Assembly: GCA_029881435.1 (NCBI GenBank)
Contig: JAOUMR010000022.1
Span: 1 to 37,338, forward strand
Reading direction: 5' to 3'
DNA length: 37,338 bases
DNA from: Nitrospira sp.
GTDB lineage: Bacteria; Nitrospirota; Nitrospiria; Nitrospirales; Nitrospiraceae
Of the stretch, positions 8,171-15,951 are shown piece after piece. Positions within the stretch are counted from its first letter, which is position 1. Every line of letters starts with the position of its first letter. The notes beneath the pieces were generated by a model. It was not told where the DNA came from, did no database searches, and worked only from the letters and a program-made list of their open reading frames with translations. Both the position numbers and the translations under genes were made by a program.

Positions 8171-8734
8171 TTAGAAACACCCTACCGGCACAAACCCCGT
8201 GCCGAAAAGCCTCGACAGAGCGATGTAGCGAGCGTTATCGTAAAATGAGTAGCTTGGCCCGCGTTGGTTACGCCCGGTAATGTCTCCCCCATAAGACGGA
8301 TCAGACCCAAAGTAAAAGCCTCCGCGGGTCTTCTGCACAAGATGCATCCATTCTGAGTAGAGTGAACAAGCTTCCTGCTGAACAGAGCCGGATGGTGCAA
8401 TGCCGGCATGCCAGTCGCGCGCCCAATCCTGCACAGTACGCCCTCCCATCCCAGATGAGTTGTCCTGGTAGGGAGGTATCTCATAGTGAGGTGCGCTGGC
8501 GGTCAGGGTTCGAGGAGCCGTCGGCATATGCTCCAAATCGGGCACAACCGAAATCGGCTTGAGCGCCAGGACAGAACAACCGTCTTTCTCTTTGTTTGTA
8601 TACAGGTGGGTACCGTCTGTTTGGTCACATTCCCAGGTCGTCGCGTTTGCGGATGACGAGTCATCGAAGGCTGAGGCTGCGGAGGCAACCGCGAGGATCG
8701 CTGCGGAAAGATAAAAAGTTTGGATCAATCGCAT
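8171..8734 (-). CDS. Exported hypothetical protein, DUF4124-like N-terminus
   Basis: A 187-residue protein with a clear signal peptide (MRLIQTFYLSAAILAVASAA and a following Ala-Phe site). Residues about 30-60 contain WECDQTDGTHLYTNKEKDGC, resembling the short DUF4124 beta unit seen in many exported proteins of Gram-negative bacteria. The C-terminal half is rich in aromatic and glycine residues (RGGFYFGSDPSYGGD, GPSYSFYDNARYIALSRLFG), with a Cys near the end. An upstream in-frame start adds eight residues, but GGAGG lies 5 nt before the ATG whose first base is 8734, so I place the start there. It is convergent with the epimerase and divergent from the antiporter. Its function is not recognised. 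Confidence 0.78.
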   Translation of the reverse strand: MRLIQTFYLSAAILAVASAASAFDDSSSANATTWECDQTDGTHLYTNKEKDGCSVLALKPISVVPDLEHMPTAPRTLTASAPHYEIPPYQDNSSGMGGRTVQDWARDWHAGIAPSGSVQQEACSLYSEWMHLVQKTRGGFYFGSDPSYGGDITGRNQRGPSYSFYDNARYIALSRLFGTGFVPVGCF

Positions 8735-9111
8735 GTGCACCTCCAGATCACGGAGCAAAAAACCGTGATGGCCCAGCCCGTGGTGCCCACACCCTACGCA
8801 ATACCCTCTTTTTTCGTCTATGCCTCTTTGGAGGGGGAAACCTGAGCTGGAGCGGCTTCAAGCGAACCGCTCCCACAAAGATACGATCTGCGTTGTTTGT
8901 TGCGTTTTCGCATCACAGGCCCTACTTTCCTCGTCAAACACGCAGAGTTGCGGTACGAGGAGATCGCTTCCTTCACGCACATTTCGCCTCAATATAGAGC
9001 TTTGCCTTGTCCCGCATGAAGAGCTCAGGTATCCTGCGGATCATTTCCGTGAAAGCCGGTCGATCGTGAAAATACTTTGGGTTGAGCACAATTCCGCAGA
9101 GCAACCAATGG
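8735..9111. other. Long upstream region between divergent genes, no gene seen
   Basis: About 375 nt between the exported protein (-) and the tandem repeats before the antiporter. One plus-strand frame stays open for over 100 codons, but its composition is unlike the neighbours and it runs out of frame into the antiporter, so I reject it. A GGAGGGGG at 8829-8836 is not followed by a sensible start. Nothing else was recognised. Confidence 0.5.
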
Positions 9112-9161
9112 CAGGATTGTTCATATACAGGATTGTTCATATATCAGGATTGTTCATATAT
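9112..9161 (+). repeat. Three-unit tandem repeat forming overlapping promoter boxes
   Basis: Units CAGGATTGTTCATATA(T) occur at 9112-9127 (16 nt), 9128-9144 (17 nt) and 9145-9161 (17 nt), followed by a partial CAGG. Each unit carries a TTGTTC hexamer (9117, 9134, 9151) and a TATA-type hexamer (TATATC at 9140 and 9157). The -35-like box of one unit stands exactly 17 nt from the -10-like box of the next, so the array makes two overlapping sigma-70-like promoters upstream of the antiporter gene at 9185. Confidence 0.85.
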
Positions 9162-9184
9162 CAGGGGTGGGATAGACAAACAAC

Positions 9185-11194
9185 ATGACCGACTATGGCG
9201 TCCTGGGGAATTTACTCTTTATTTACACGGTGTCTATCGCCGTCGTGTTTGTATTTCACCAATTTCGCCTGCCTTCGATCGCTGGATTTCTTGTTGCCGG
9301 AGCATTGATCGGTCCACATGGACTGAACCTTATTTCCGATATAGAGACCGTGCAGGTCTTGGCGGAAATCGGGATCGTCTTGCTGCTCTTCACGATCGGC
9401 ATCGAATTCTCGCTGAAACACCTGGCTTCGCTTCGCCGGCTACTCCTCATCGCCGCTCCCATCCAAGTTGGCGGCGTCGTCGCCATTGCTTTAGTGGGCG
9501 GGTTGTTGGCTGGTTTGCCGGTGCCACAAGCGATCTTCTGGGGGTTTCTCCTCTCACTCAGCAGCACCGCCATTGTGTTGAAAGCGTTGGCGGCCAGCGG
9601 TGATAACGATTCGCCTCACGGACGCGCCACAATCGGCATTCTCGTGTTTCAAGATTTGGCCGTAGTGCCCATGATCTTGCTCACGCCTATTCTAGCCAGC
9701 CCCAGCGAGGACGCCCTGGGCTCTGTGTTGTTCACATTGGGCAAGTCTATCCTGGTCGTCGGTTGCATCGTCGCTGGCGCATGGTTCGCTGTTCCGAAGC
9801 TCCTAGAGCATATCGTTCGCAGCAGAAGTCGCGAGCTCTTCCTCTTGACGGTCATCGTCTTGTGCCTCGGCATTGCCTGGCTCACATCACTTGGAGGGCT
9901 TTCTCTGGCCCTAGGCGCCTTCATCGCCGGGCTCGTGATTTCCGAGTCCGAGTACAGCCATCAAGCAATCGCCGAAGTGCTGCCCTTTCGAGATAGTTTC
10001 AATAGTCTCTTCTTCGTCTCCATCGGCATCCTGATGGATTGGCGCATCTTGCTGGAATACCCCATTGTGGTAGTCGGCCTCTTGATTCTCGTCCTTCTCG
10101 TAAAGTTCGTCGCCGGAGCCATAGCTGTGTTGGCCGCATCCTTACCGCCTCGCGCTGCCGTCATGACCGGCATCGCTCTGGCACAGGTGGGTGAATTCAG
10201 TTTTATCCTGGCTCAGGTAGGTCAGGATAACAACCTCCTGTCGGGAGCGCCCTACCAGATCTTCCTGGCCGTCTCGGTGTGCTCGATGATCATCACGCCG
10301 TTCCTCATGCAGCTGTCACCGCATCTCGGTCGTCGAGTCGAAGCCGTGCAACGACTCCTCCATTGGTTTCCTGGACAAACGACGGCGCATGTACTGGAAA
10401 CAGAAGGGCAGCATCTCCGGATCAAAGACCATGTGATTATCGTGGGGTATGGGTTGAACGGACGCAATCTGGCTCGGGTTTTGGGAGAGACGGAAGTCCC
10501 CTATATTGCGTTAGATCTAGATGGCGATACCGTGCGCCGAGAGGCTGCTCACGGCCTGCCTCTCTATTATGGAGATGCAACTAATCCGAATGTCTTGAGG
10601 CACGTGAAGATCGAGGACGCGCGGGTCCTGGTCGTCGCCATTTCCGATCCCTTCATGGCTCGCCGGGCGGTTCAGGTAGCCCGAAGCCTGAACCCCAATG
10701 TCCATATCGTCGTGCGAACCCGCTACCTGCGGGAATTGGAGGAACTGCACCAGCTGGGAGCCGACGATGTGGTGCCGGAAGAATTTGAAACATCGATCGA
10801 GATCTTTGCGCTCGTGTTACGCACCTACGACATGCCGCAAGATTTCGTCATGCGGAAGGCTGAGCAAGTGCGTCGGGAGGGGTACGCGCTCCTCCGCCGA
10901 AGCGAGCTTCCCGAACTGGCACACCACCTTCGCGGCGGCACGTTGACTGATGTCGAAGTGGAGACCTGCAGAATCGAGGAGCATTCCCCAGCCGTCGGCA
11001 AGACGCTCCTCCAACTCGCGTTGCGCCCGAGTACCGGCGCATCTATTATCGCTTTAACCAGAGGCGGCGTGACGGAATCCAATCCATCGGAAAAAACCAA
11101 ACTCCTTGTCGGCGATATCGTCGTCCTGCTCGGGTCGCGCGATGAGATCCAGCGAGCGATGGGGTTTATCCTTGCCAATGAACCGGAAAATTAG
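9185..11194 (+). CDS. CPA2 family monovalent cation:proton antiporter (KefB-like)
   Basis: 669 residues in three parts. The first 380 residues are a Na+/H+-exchanger-type membrane domain of about 12 hydrophobic segments, with the family stretches LPSIAGFLVAGALIGPHGL, LLLFTIGIEFSLKHL and FSFILAQVGQ. From about 415 comes a TrkA-N/RCK Rossmann domain with VIIVGYGLNGRNLARVLGE (GxGxxG), then a TrkA-C domain at about 585-665. This is the layout of Kef-type potassium or cation efflux systems, which exchange K+ or Na+ for protons, with the RCK module sensing nucleotide. The start at 9185 has no close ribosome binding site. The candidate promoters in the repeat would leave a leader of only about 15-30 nt. 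Confidence 0.93.
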   Translation: MTDYGVLGNLLFIYTVSIAVVFVFHQFRLPSIAGFLVAGALIGPHGLNLISDIETVQVLAEIGIVLLLFTIGIEFSLKHLASLRRLLLIAAPIQVGGVVAIALVGGLLAGLPVPQAIFWGFLLSLSSTAIVLKALAASGDNDSPHGRATIGILVFQDLAVVPMILLTPILASPSEDALGSVLFTLGKSILVVGCIVAGAWFAVPKLLEHIVRSRSRELFLLTVIVLCLGIAWLTSLGGLSLALGAFIAGLVISESEYSHQAIAEVLPFRDSFNSLFFVSIGILMDWRILLEYPIVVVGLLILVLLVKFVAGAIAVLAASLPPRAAVMTGIALAQVGEFSFILAQVGQDNNLLSGAPYQIFLAVSVCSMIITPFLMQLSPHLGRRVEAVQRLLHWFPGQTTAHVLETEGQHLRIKDHVIIVGYGLNGRNLARVLGETEVPYIALDLDGDTVRREAAHGLPLYYGDATNPNVLRHVKIEDARVLVVAISDPFMARRAVQVARSLNPNVHIVVRTRYLRELEELHQLGADDVVPEEFETSIEIFALVLRTYDMPQDFVMRKAEQVRREGYALLRRSELPELAHHLRGGTLTDVEVETCRIEEHSPAVGKTLLQLALRPSTGASIIALTRGGVTESNPSEKTKLLVGDIVVLLGSRDEIQRAMGFILANEPEN

Positions 11195-11232
11195 AGCACG
11201 ATTGCCGTGCCGAGCTTTTCTGAACGTATGGT

Positions 11233-12324
11233 TCAGCTACGCCACCGGAGCGTCACCCGTTCTTTGAGCGGATGCTCAAAAGGTCGTCCTGTCTGAACCG
11301 ACTCGAGATGGGCAGCCTTGAGTTTGTAGTACCATTTGGCCGGCATGTCGGCATCGCCGAGAAACATCGACGAGGGCTTGTGACGGAGCCCCACCGCCAG
11401 GTGCTTCATCGCTCGTTCGTCCTGACCCAGAAACATTTTGGTTAATGACCGGAAGATGAGATTCCCAAACGGCACCCAATGCAGACCGCGCCAATAGGCG
11501 GAAAAATCGATACGACATTCCATCTCGGACACAGGTGTGGCCATCAATCGGTTGGCAAGCCACGCCTTTCCACATTGCATGAGCTCCACCCGTTGATTCG
11601 GCAGTAAGAAGTCGATCGTGGTGGTCAACGGTCCACCGTACACCCGTTCCATCCAATGAAACGGGCCGCTGTTCTTCGACGGCCGGTGAGCGGTCATCCG
11701 AAAACCGTTCGGGATTGGCTCAAAGATTTTCGTTTTCTCGTGCATTTGCGCATCGCTGCGCCACCAGGAATGGACATAGGGGCCATGGACAGGGTCGATC
11801 AGACCGATGATGCCATCGTCGGCCGTACAGGTGTAGGTCAGCGAAATATGGAACGATTGTCGAGGTTCAGACGGAAGCGGCATGCGCGGAGTCGGTGGCA
11901 ACGGATCGATGTTCCCCCGTTCATCGGCGAGATATAACCAAATCATACCGTCGGTTTCTTCGGCCGGATAGGAAGCGACACCGATTTTGTCGGTCTTCAA
12001 AATGGGCTCATCTGGTAGAGCGGGAATGCGTTGACAGCGCCCCTTCGTATCGAACTGCCATCCATGATACGGACATTCTACTCGTTCGCCGTCGAATCGG
12101 CCGAACGACAACGGCATACCTCGATGCGGACAGATGTCACGCATGGCCGCCAGATTCCCTGCTCGATCACGGCACAACACAATCGGTAGCCCCAACATCT
12201 GAAGCCCCTTCATCGTCCCGGCACGCAAGGTATGGCTGGGTACGGCTGGGTACCAAAACCCAAAGAGTGGAGCACTCCTGGACGCGACGACTTCAGGTGA
12301 TGCCGGTGATGGGTATTGAATCAT
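11233..12324 (-). CDS. Rieske non-haem iron oxygenase, alpha subunit
   Basis: About 363 residues. The Rieske [2Fe-2S] site is complete: Cys65-His67 in DICPHRGMPLSFG and Cys84-His87 in VECPYHGWQFD. The mononuclear iron site follows the family rule D-x2-H-x4-H at Asp177, His180 and His185 (DPVHGPYVHSWW). It belongs with vanillate demethylase / pheophorbide-oxygenase-like single-component oxygenases that hydroxylate or demethylate ring compounds with an external reductase; none is encoded nearby. The substrate is unknown. The frame stays open to a TTG at 12366, but neither that nor the ATG at 12324 has a good ribosome binding site; I prefer the ATG because the conserved region starts soon after. 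It is divergent from the DsrE2-tusA pair. Confidence 0.9.
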   Translation of the reverse strand: MIQYPSPASPEVVASRSAPLFGFWYPAVPSHTLRAGTMKGLQMLGLPIVLCRDRAGNLAAMRDICPHRGMPLSFGRFDGERVECPYHGWQFDTKGRCQRIPALPDEPILKTDKIGVASYPAEETDGMIWLYLADERGNIDPLPPTPRMPLPSEPRQSFHISLTYTCTADDGIIGLIDPVHGPYVHSWWRSDAQMHEKTKIFEPIPNGFRMTAHRPSKNSGPFHWMERVYGGPLTTTIDFLLPNQRVELMQCGKAWLANRLMATPVSEMECRIDFSAYWRGLHWVPFGNLIFRSLTKMFLGQDERAMKHLAVGLRHKPSSMFLGDADMPAKWYYKLKAAHLESVQTGRPFEHPLKERVTLRWRS

Positions 12325-12407
12325 TTGATAGGCAGGGAACTCGCAAAAAGAGGGGCATTGGAACAATCAATTCGGACTATAACGGGGGGATAGGAATAGG
12401 TCAAGTA

Positions 12408-12424
12408 ATGTGCGAAGCGCACAT
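12408..12424. promoter_or_regulatory. Perfect inverted repeat in a divergent promoter region
   Basis: ATGTGCG (12408-12414) and CGCACAT (12418-12424) form a perfect 7-bp inverted repeat around AAG. It lies in the gap between the divergent Rieske gene and dsrE2, just upstream of the dsrE2 -35 box, which is a usual place for a dimeric regulator site. Confidence 0.45.
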
Positions 12425-12438
12425 GGTTCTCCAGTTCC

Positions 12439-12468
12439 TTGACACCCCAAAGGATCGCATACTATTCT
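12439..12468 (+). promoter_or_regulatory. Candidate sigma-70 promoter of dsrE2-tusA
   Basis: A consensus TTGACA at 12439-12444 and TATTCT at 12463-12468 are separated by 18 nt. An overlapping TACTAT at 12460 would give a 15-nt spacer. The predicted transcript start is about 40 nt before the dsrE2 start codon. Confidence 0.55.
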
Positions 12469-12516
12469 GTCCAGAGAAATGATGTCCGATATTTTCGAGT
12501 GGTATGAGGTGACTGA

Positions 12517-13047
12517 ATGATTGCCACGCAAATAGAACCAACGACGACGTTGGCACAGCTACAGGAATCCAAGCCGGAGAGAGTGACAATCGTGTTGCTG
12601 AGCGGTGATCTCGATCGCGCGATGGCGGCTTTTATTATCGCGACGGGTGCTGCCGCCATGGGCATGCAGGTAACCGTGTTCTTTACATTTTGGGGGTTGA
12701 ACGCCATCCGTAGGAGAGGCGCAACAAGCTCGGCAAAAGATTGGCTTCGACGGATGTTTGGCCTGCTCAACAAAGGCGGCGCCGACACCCTCCCGTTGTC
12801 CCGATTCCACTTCGGTGGGCTGGGCACGAAGATGATGCAGAAGGTGATGAAGCAAAATCGGATGCCGGGAGTACCTGAGTTGATGCAAACAGCCCTTGAT
12901 CTCGGTGTGCGGTTTATCGCCTGCACCACCACGATGGGCCTCATGGGCATCACCAAAGACACACTGATCGACGGGATCGATCAGTTCGCCGGCGTCACGA
13001 CATATCTGGCGGAAGCTAAGCAGGGCAGTGTCAACCTGTTCATCTGA
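12517..13047 (+). CDS. DsrE2-type DsrE/DsrF-like sulfur-carrier family protein
   Basis: 176 residues of the DsrE/DsrF/DrsH-like superfamily. The opening strand ERVTIVLLSGDLDRAMAAFI, the hydrophobic helix-strand AAAMGMQVTVFFTFWGL, a basic variable segment, and VRFIACTTTMGLMG with the conserved cysteine at 136 identify the DsrE2 branch. Known DsrE2 proteins are found beside TusA in sulfur-metabolising and many other bacteria and are proposed to take part in persulfide transfer. Here tusA follows 27 nt downstream, so the same partnership is likely. Cys136 would be the persulfide-bearing residue. A consensus-like promoter lies just upstream. Whether the system serves thiolation, cofactor assembly or sulfur storage cannot be told from this window. 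Confidence 0.9.
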   Translation: MIATQIEPTTTLAQLQESKPERVTIVLLSGDLDRAMAAFIIATGAAAMGMQVTVFFTFWGLNAIRRRGATSSAKDWLRRMFGLLNKGGADTLPLSRFHFGGLGTKMMQKVMKQNRMPGVPELMQTALDLGVRFIACTTTMGLMGITKDTLIDGIDQFAGVTTYLAEAKQGSVNLFI

Positions 13048-13074
13048 ACCGTCAACTGAAGCGAGGATACGTTG

Positions 13075-13320
13075 ATGATGCAAGCTGATGTCAAACTCGA
13101 TACCTTGGGATATTTCTGTCCAATGCCGATCATCCTGACGTCCAAAAAAATAAAAGAGCTCGCTTTAGGACAAGTGTTGGAAATCGTCTCCGATGATGAG
13201 GGCATTAAGAAAGACATGCCTGCTTGGTGTGAAACCACAGGTCATCAAATGGTGGGCCTTGAAGAGGAGCAGGCGAAGTCAGGCCGGATCTACAAGGCGT
13301 TCGTCAAAAAGACCAAATAG
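13075..13320 (+). CDS. tusA: TusA family sulfurtransferase
   Basis: 81 residues with the TusA core: LDTLGYFCPMPIILTSKKIK carries the persulfide cysteine (Cys15) in the CPMP motif, and VLEIVSDDEGIKKDMPAWCE is the second family block. TusA proteins shuttle sulfane sulfur for tRNA thiouridine, molybdenum cofactor and dissimilatory sulfur pathways. The start is the ATG at 13075, since GAGGA at 13063-13067 sits 7 nt upstream; a TTG three bases earlier is in frame. It is cotranscribed with dsrE2 and closed by a rho-independent terminator right after the stop. No tusBCD, tusE or rhodanese gene is in the window. Confidence 0.94.
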   Translation: MMQADVKLDTLGYFCPMPIILTSKKIKELALGQVLEIVSDDEGIKKDMPAWCETTGHQMVGLEEEQAKSGRIYKAFVKKTK

Positions 13321-13349
13321 TCGGACTTTTAAAACCGAACAAGGCACGA

Positions 13350-13384
13350 AGCCGGAAGGACCATCCTCAGTCCTCCGGCTTTTT
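13350..13384 (+). terminator. Rho-independent terminator after tusA
   Basis: An AGCCGGAAGGAC arm at 13350-13361 pairs with GTCCTCCGGCT at 13370-13380 (one bulged A, 8-nt loop), and a T-run follows directly. It closes the dsrE2-tusA unit before the formiminotransferase gene. Confidence 0.85.
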
Positions 13385-13406
13385 CATTTGGACTGGTACG
13401 GGTGGC

Positions 13407-14873
13407 ATGAACCGAATCGTCGCGTGCGTCCCCAACTTCAGCGAAGGTCGGGATCGAGGGACGATTCAGGCTCTGATTGATGCCGTGACTTCAACAGCTG
13501 GTGTGGCGCTGTTGGACCACACGATGGACCCGGACCACCATCGGGCGGTGTTGACGTTCTGCGGCACCCCTGAGGCAATCGTCGAAGCGGCCTTTCGTGC
13601 TATTCGAATCGCGACTGACCTCATTGATCTCCGCAAACATGTCGGCGTGCATCCCCGGGTAGGAGCAACCGACGTGGTGCCGTTTATCCCGATCAGCGGT
13701 ACAACCATGCAGGACTGCGTCCAGCTCGCCAAGCGACTCGGGGAAAAAGTTGGACGCGAGCTCGAGATCCCCGTCTTCTTATACGAGGGTGCAGCGGCTC
13801 ATGCCGACCATGCCCCGTTGGAAACGATCAGACGAGGAGGGCTTGAAGGTTTAGCCTTCCGCATGGCTTCCAACCCAGATTGGACACCGGATTTCGGTCC
13901 GACTCGACTCCATCTGAGCGCGGGCGCGGTTGCGATTGGCGCGCGCCCTCCCCTTATCGCCTACAATGTGAACCTTTACTCTAAGGATGTTGAGACCGTC
14001 CGGTCTATCGCTCGAACCATCCGACATTCAAGCGGAGGGTTGCCGCATCTAAAGGCAATCGGCGTAGAGTTAGCCAGCCGCGGCATGGTCCAGATTGCGA
14101 TGAATGTGACCGATTATCAGGTCACTTCGCTCCTCACCGCATTTCAGGCCGTCACGACCGAAGCCGGAAAGCGTGGCATAGAGGTGGCTGGGAGTGAACT
14201 GATCGGCTTGGTACCGCAGGCGGCGTTGGACCACGCAGCCGCCGCTTCCCTGAAGCTCGACCGATTCGATTCCAGTCAGATACTGGAAGCACGAATAGCG
14301 GAAACGATGCTGAAAAAAGACGAGATCAAACCAACCTTACCGGACTTTCTCGCCGCAGTAGCGGAAGCCAAGCCAACACCAGCTGGCGGCAGCGTAGCCG
14401 CGCTCGTCGGCGCGTTGGCCGCCTCATTGGGAGTGATGGGCGCCCGCCTGAGCCAGCAATCGGACAGCGCCGTCCGCCTCCTCGAGTTGAGTCACCAGCT
14501 CCATCGGCTCGTTCAGGAAGATAGCGACGCTTATAGTAAGCTGGGCGATGCTTATCTAATCCCCAAGGCTCGACCTGACCGGCCTCGCGCAGTTTCCATG
14601 GCGCTCCAACGTGCGACAGAGGTGCCTTTGGAAATCGCAGAGGCGGCTTGCGAAGTGGGATGGTATCTTCATGCGTTGCGCGAGAAGGTGAAGCCAGCCG
14701 TCCGTTCAGATCTCACCGTGGGTCTCACTATGGCCATTGCGGCCGCCCAGTCCGGTCTCTCCACAGCCAATACAAATATGAATTCACTTATAAATCATGA
14801 TCTTGTGAGCTTTCTCCAAGTCAGGATGGCAAAAGCCACCGCGAATCTTGATGAACTGAGGGGGTTATGCTAG
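13407..14873 (+). CDS. ftcD: Fused glutamate formimidoyltransferase / formimido-THF cyclodeaminase
   Basis: 488 residues joining two enzymes. Residues 1 to about 300 are a formiminotransferase: the VACVPNFSEGRD opening, a VALLDHTMDPDHHRAVLTF segment with the catalytic-region histidines, and HVGVHPRVGATDVVPFIPI. Residues about 310-488 are a cyclodeaminase of the FTCD-C/SerA-like helical fold, with PTLPDFLAAVAEAKPTPAGG and the closing NTNMNSLINH. Together they move the formimino group from formiminoglutamate to tetrahydrofolate and release ammonia to give methenyl-THF, a step best known from histidine breakdown. No other histidine-catabolic gene is in the window, and the gene stands alone between terminator and rpsU. 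The annotated start lies 22 nt after the terminator, so any promoter must overlap it. Confidence 0.94.
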   Translation: MNRIVACVPNFSEGRDRGTIQALIDAVTSTAGVALLDHTMDPDHHRAVLTFCGTPEAIVEAAFRAIRIATDLIDLRKHVGVHPRVGATDVVPFIPISGTTMQDCVQLAKRLGEKVGRELEIPVFLYEGAAAHADHAPLETIRRGGLEGLAFRMASNPDWTPDFGPTRLHLSAGAVAIGARPPLIAYNVNLYSKDVETVRSIARTIRHSSGGLPHLKAIGVELASRGMVQIAMNVTDYQVTSLLTAFQAVTTEAGKRGIEVAGSELIGLVPQAALDHAAAASLKLDRFDSSQILEARIAETMLKKDEIKPTLPDFLAAVAEAKPTPAGGSVAALVGALAASLGVMGARLSQQSDSAVRLLELSHQLHRLVQEDSDAYSKLGDAYLIPKARPDRPRAVSMALQRATEVPLEIAEAACEVGWYLHALREKVKPAVRSDLTVGLTMAIAAAQSGLSTANTNMNSLINHDLVSFLQVRMAKATANLDELRGLC

Positions 14874-14945
14874 ACTCCGACGCCGAATTCGTGAAAACCA
14901 TAAGCAGCAGGCTGACTTGGCCTGAGAAAGTCGAAAGCCAACCGA

Positions 14946-15140
14946 ATGGAAATCAAGGTTTTTAACAACAACGTTGAAAAAGCCCTCAAGGTCGCTAAAA
15001 AGAAATTGGCGGGAGAGGGACTGTTCCGCGAGCTCAAGCGCCGTCGTTTTTATGAGAAGCCCAGCGTCAGGAAGAAGGCCAAACAACGCGAAGCACAGAG
15101 ACGTCGACAAAAGTGGCTCTCCAAGCGGAGACCTGAATAA
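14946..15140 (+). CDS. rpsU: 30S ribosomal protein S21
   Basis: 64 residues of ribosomal protein bS21, which binds the 3' end region of 16S rRNA near the decoding platform. The family pattern is complete: VFNNNVEKALKVAKKKLAGE, then LFRELKRRRFYEKPSVRKKA and a basic tail. It sits between ftcD and nth, about 70 nt after ftcD. No strong ribosome binding site precedes the ATG, which is common for this gene in some lineages. Confidence 0.96.
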   Translation: MEIKVFNNNVEKALKVAKKKLAGEGLFRELKRRRFYEKPSVRKKAKQREAQRRRQKWLSKRRPE

Positions 15141-15206
15141 GCATATCCGTACAGTTTTCGTAATCCCTCTGGGTCTCATCCTCCCCCTCGCTCTCTTGCA
15201 AGCCTG

Positions 15207-15866
15207 ATGCGCCGGGATCAAATTCATGCGGCTATCCACCTGGTCAGGCAAGAGGTGGGCCGGTGGCAAGAACCGGTCCTTGGAGTCGTCGCCAAGCAAT
15301 CCGACCGAGATACTTTTCTGATCCTCATCTCCTGTCTCCTGAGCCTTCGCACCAAAGACAAAACTACCAGGGAAGCTAGTGATAGGCTGTTCGCCATGGC
15401 GCGCAACCCGGCATCGATGCTGAAACTGCCCCTAAACAAGATCGAACGGGCGATTTACCCAGTCGGATTCTACCGAACGAAGGCCAAATCGATTCATCAG
15501 ATTTGCCGCCGGTTGATAGATACGTACAGAGGAACGGTACCGAATTCCATTGATGAGCTCATGACCCTCCCGGGGGTTGGAAGAAAGACCGCAAATCTGG
15601 TTGTCACCGTCGGGTTTCAGAAGCCGGGCATCTGTGTCGATGTGCATGTCCATCGCATCAGCAACCGGTGGGGCTATATCAAGACGAAGACGCCGGAAGA
15701 ATCGGAACAGGCCCTCAGGCGCAAGCTGCCGAAACAATACTGGATTACCTACAACGACCTTCTCGTTCCCTATGGGCAGAATCTTTGCTTGCCGGTTTCT
15801 CCACTGTGTAGCCGATGTACGCTGACCGAGCTATGTGATCGCGTAGGAGTCACAAAAAGTCGTTAA
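15207..15866 (+). CDS. nth: Endonuclease III (base-excision repair)
   Basis: 219 residues of the HhH-GPD glycosylase/AP-lyase family, which removes oxidised pyrimidines. The helix-hairpin-helix LPGVGRKTANLV carries the catalytic Lys127, followed by VDVHVHRISNR with catalytic Asp145. The C-terminal [4Fe-4S] cluster has the expected spacing C-x6-C-x2-C-x5-C at Cys194, Cys201, Cys204 and Cys210. Length is normal for the family. It follows rpsU by 66 nt and is convergent with the second DsrE-family gene. Confidence 0.96.
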   Translation: MRRDQIHAAIHLVRQEVGRWQEPVLGVVAKQSDRDTFLILISCLLSLRTKDKTTREASDRLFAMARNPASMLKLPLNKIERAIYPVGFYRTKAKSIHQICRRLIDTYRGTVPNSIDELMTLPGVGRKTANLVVTVGFQKPGICVDVHVHRISNRWGYIKTKTPEESEQALRRKLPKQYWITYNDLLVPYGQNLCLPVSPLCSRCTLTELCDRVGVTKSR

Positions 15867-15880
15867 GCATGACGGGTATC

Positions 15881-15948
15881 TCGTGAAGCGTTGGAGCTGG
15901 AGGAGAAAAGCATCTATTCGAGATGCGAACGGCGTGATACGAACGACG
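15881..15948. repeat. Nitrospira-type intergenic repeat, degenerate copy
   Basis: TCGTGAAGCGT at 15881-15891 and ACGAACGACG at 15939-15948 bracket this gap between convergent nth and the DsrE gene. The same two words bracket the repeat at 32220-32296, so both are likely copies of one short dispersed element. The link is by eye and the middle parts differ. Confidence 0.45.
15905..15926 (-). terminator. Rho-independent terminator of the second DsrE gene
   Basis: On the minus strand GCATCT (15921-15926) and AGATGC (15910-15915) form a perfect stem around CGAAT, followed by TTTTCT. It lies 26 nt after the stop of the DsrE-family gene. Confidence 0.55.
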
Positions 15949-15951
15949 TGT

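Noticed and set aside
9112-9161. The tandem repeats as a CRISPR array
   Set aside because: The units are directly abutting with no spacers and are only 16-17 nt.
8820-9188. A 122-codon frame upstream of the antiporter
   Set aside because: It runs through the tandem repeats and ends out of frame at the antiporter start; no domain or ribosome binding site supports it.
11196-11220. Hairpin GCACG-ATTGC-CGTGC followed by TTTT after the antiporter
   Set aside because: Only a 5-bp stem and the T-run is five bases away; too weak to call a terminator.
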